Below are positions 62,221-64,000 of a stretch of DNA of 64,000 nt, piece after piece. The notes below the pieces were generated by a model that saw only the letters and a list, made by a program, of their open reading frames with translations, had not been told where the DNA came from and ran no database searches. The position numbers and the translations under genes are program-made. Source of the stretch: Dolomedes plantarius (taxonomy: Eukaryota > Arthropoda > Arachnida > Araneae > Dolomedidae); assembly GCA_907164885.2 (NCBI GenBank), contig OU015499.1:158104828-158168827 (forward strand), read 5' to 3'. Position 1 is the stretch's first letter, and every line of letters starts with the position of its first letter.

Positions 62221-62905
62221 AGATAATTATATAAATATGCACACTATTCAAGTATGTGAAAGTAAAAAAATATATATGTTGTAATACATATATTGTGTAT
62301 TTCTCAAATATGGATATATATATAGCAATTGTACGAGTTAGGGCCTGTTCACATAGGAGTCCGTTGCGTAGCGTTAAGGAAAAGATGACGTTGAGACGAA
62401 AATAAACCAATCATAGGTGTTAAAAATTTCTTTGCTAATCGTTTGGAGGCCTATGATTGGTTTATTTTCGTCTCAACGTCATCTTTTCCTTAACGCAACG
62501 CACGGACTCCTATGTGAACAGGCCCTTAGTGTGTTAGAGAAGTAAGTTTTGCGTCTTTCTCGACAAGTTGAATAAAATATCCCATATTCCTGACGCTGTA
62601 GTTCGCTTGTTATTGGGTTTAGAAAAAAGATGTAAAAGTAAGATTTGCTCAAAATTTTATCTTCTTTAAGATTGTAAATGCAATTTAAGCTCTAGAACCA
62701 ACCATCACCGAGATATGTGAAAAAAAACGAAAAACAGTTAAAAAATTTCGTTGTTTTTAGGCCACAGAAAATTCTGCCGAGGTCTTTCGAATTAGAAAAC
62801 TATGTTTTCCACTACTGGACTAAACATACAAGTAGGAAAAAAAATCTAATATCCGATCTTTTGCGCGGTAAGATGTACTGATGTACATAGCTACTGGGCT
62901 AGTAC
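62221..62905. repeat. Long inverted repeat, right arm (with MITE inside)
   Basis: Reverse complement of 58860-59373, interrupted by the MITE at 62341-62525. Homology ends at GTGTGCATATTTATATAATT on the inside and near CTACTGGGCTAG on the outside. Confidence 0.85.
62341..62525. mobile_element. PIF/Harbinger-like hairpin MITE
   Basis: 185 bp, nearly a complete palindrome with ~77 bp arms starting GGGCCTGTTCACATAGGAGT. The 3 bp duplication TTA lies at 62338-62340 and 62526-62528. The left inverted-repeat arm (about 59230) shows the corresponding site without the insert. The TWA target and GGGCC end fit PIF/Harbinger. Confidence 0.8.
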
Positions 62906-63153
62906 CCCTATAAAGATTCATTTCGGTTGGTGACAAACGAGTGACTGCCGATGACGCCTATCACCGTGAAAGTGTGCGCTGGAACGCCGATAAGACGCAG
63001 ATTGAAATGACGCAGCGTCCCGATTACTTTTGCAGCAAGTGTGCACCGGCACTTAGCCATAAAAAAACGCATTTTTGTCTAGCTTAACTGTAACCGTGAA
63101 TGGCAAACATCGTGTCATATTTGTTTATCAAGTGAAAGATCATCGTAGTTAAT
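62906..63153. other. 5' flank of the ZNF622-like gene
   Basis: Richer in CG-containing words than its surroundings (GATGACGCC, GACGCAGCG). Probably promoter and 5' UTR, but no TATA box, initiator or splice sites can be assigned with confidence. Confidence 0.35.
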
Positions 63154-64000
63154 ATGTCTCTTACTTGTATTTCTTGTAAATTGCTGTTTTCTGTTCCTGA
63201 AGTACATCAGGAGCATTACAAAGGTGATTGGCATCGATACAATTTAAAAAGGAGGCTTGCAGAATTACCACCGTTGTCGAAAGAGGAATTTGATGCTAGA
63301 GCTGCTGCTTTTCAAGCCACCAATAAAGAAAAGGAAAAAATATCTTTGAAGTGTGGTACTTGTAATAAGCATTTTTCTTCCCAAAATGCAATGACAAGCC
63401 ATCTAAAATCTAAGAAGCATTTAGATACTGAAGCCTCGGCGAAGTTAAAGCCCCCAAAAGTTTCAAATGATCATCAGTTACCACAAATGAATGAAATTGA
63501 AGCCAAAGATCTTGATGTTGACGTGACCAATGAAAATGTGTCTAGTGAAGAATGGTCTGATGCTGATAGTGATTGGGAAAGTTGTGATGAAGAGGATGAG
63601 GATATTAAAAGGGTTATTGTTGATACAAATGACTGCTTATTTTGTGACCATCAGAGTGACTCTACTGAAAATAATGTTTCACATATGACTGAGGCACATT
63701 CCTTTTTCATACCTGATATTGAATATGTTTCAGATATTGATTCGTTAATTGGCTTCCTAGCCGGGAAAATTCATATTGGTCATATTTGTTTATGGTGTAA
63801 CGGTAGAGGAAAAGGTTTTAAATCCGTGAAGTCTGTGAGGCAGCATATGATAGATAAAGGTCATTGCAAAATGTTACATGAAGGTGAAGCACTTATTGAT
63901 TATGCTGATTACTATGACTATTCATCTAGTGAAGTTCAGAATGAAATCTTTGATGACGATACCATTACAAATTTACTTGAGGATTCAGACTTTGAGCTTG
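63154..64000 (+). CDS. ZNF622: ZNF622/Rei1-like 60S ribosome biogenesis factor, 5' part
   Basis: A continuous frame of 282 codons from the ATG at 63154, open at the window edge. The N-terminal U1-type C2H2 finger reads LTCISCKLLFSV with HQEHYKGDWHRYNLKRR (residues about 4-32). A second is CGTCNKHFSS...MTSHLKSKKH (about 69-90). An acidic stretch (SSEEWSDADSDWES, EEDED) precedes the conserved DCLFCDHQS, HMTEAHSFFIPDIEYVSDI, GHICLWCNGRGKGF and HMIDKGHCK. This order and these motifs are those of human ZNF622 and yeast Rei1/Reh1, cytoplasmic factors that act late in 60S subunit maturation. Human ZNF622 is 477 residues, so about 60% is present. No intron occurs within the visible part. Confidence 0.93.
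   Translation, partial: MSLTCISCKLLFSVPEVHQEHYKGDWHRYNLKRRLAELPPLSKEEFDARAAAFQATNKEKEKISLKCGTCNKHFSSQNAMTSHLKSKKHLDTEASAKLKPPKVSNDHQLPQMNEIEAKDLDVDVTNENVSSEEWSDADSDWESCDEEDEDIKRVIVDTNDCLFCDHQSDSTENNVSHMTEAHSFFIPDIEYVSDIDSLIGFLAGKIHIGHICLWCNGRGKGFKSVKSVRQHMIDKGHCKMLHEGEALIDYADYYDYSSSEVQNEIFDDDTITNLLEDSDFEL

Overview
The window is AT-rich eukaryotic DNA, most likely from an arthropod and probably an arachnid such as a spider. I base this on dense Tc1/mariner, piggyBac, hAT and Mutator-like relics, tRNA-derived SINEs, long TA microsatellites and expanding C2H2 zinc-finger genes. The species call is inference. Few intact genes are visible. The only strong host CDS features are an intact C2H2 zinc-finger CDS on the minus strand (47658-48776) and the 5' part of a ZNF622/Rei1-type ribosome-biogenesis gene on the plus strand, running off the right edge (63154-64000).

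Layout. Most of the window (about 0.9-56.7 kb) is a tandem segmental triplication. Unit A (about 885-29440) and unit B (about 29541-49290) each hold, in order: a long non-coding AT-rich block; a decayed member of an uncharacterised arthropod protein family (14.2 and 40.0 kb); a 5'-truncated Tc1 element; a DUF4817-type mariner/IS630 element; and at the end a minus-strand C2H2 zinc-finger gene. Unit C (about 49291-56662) repeats only the non-coding block and stops before any zinc-finger gene. The unit B zinc-finger gene is an open reading frame of 10 fingers. The unit A copy has early nonsense, frameshift and finger-ligand losses, but has internally duplicated a five-finger block (2 x 420 bp).

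The three paralogous units serve as empty-site controls for one another. Insertions seen in one unit only are therefore younger than the duplication. In A these are an LTR retrotransposon carrying a nested hAT element, a SINE, a TIR element and a piggyBac. In B they are a Mutator-like relic, two TIR elements and a GGGCCC-rich hAT MITE. In C they are a GTF2IRD2/ZBED-type hAT and a second SINE. The Tc1 and DUF4817 elements occur in both A and B and so predate the duplication. Unit A also carries about 6.4 kb (19.2-25.6 kb) absent from B, with two more Tc1 elements, a gag relic and a possible receptor-like remnant.

Right flank (56.7-64 kb). This unique region holds a truncated MADF-domain ORF, a G-rich minisatellite and a pair of long inverted repeats (58860-59373 and 62221-62905). 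They enclose about 2.8 kb with both halves of a decayed protein of a CXC-tailed uncharacterised family, now in opposite orientations and interrupted by a hAT element. Two hairpin MITEs with PIF/Harbinger-like ends, one of them inside the right arm, lie just upstream of the ZNF622-like gene.
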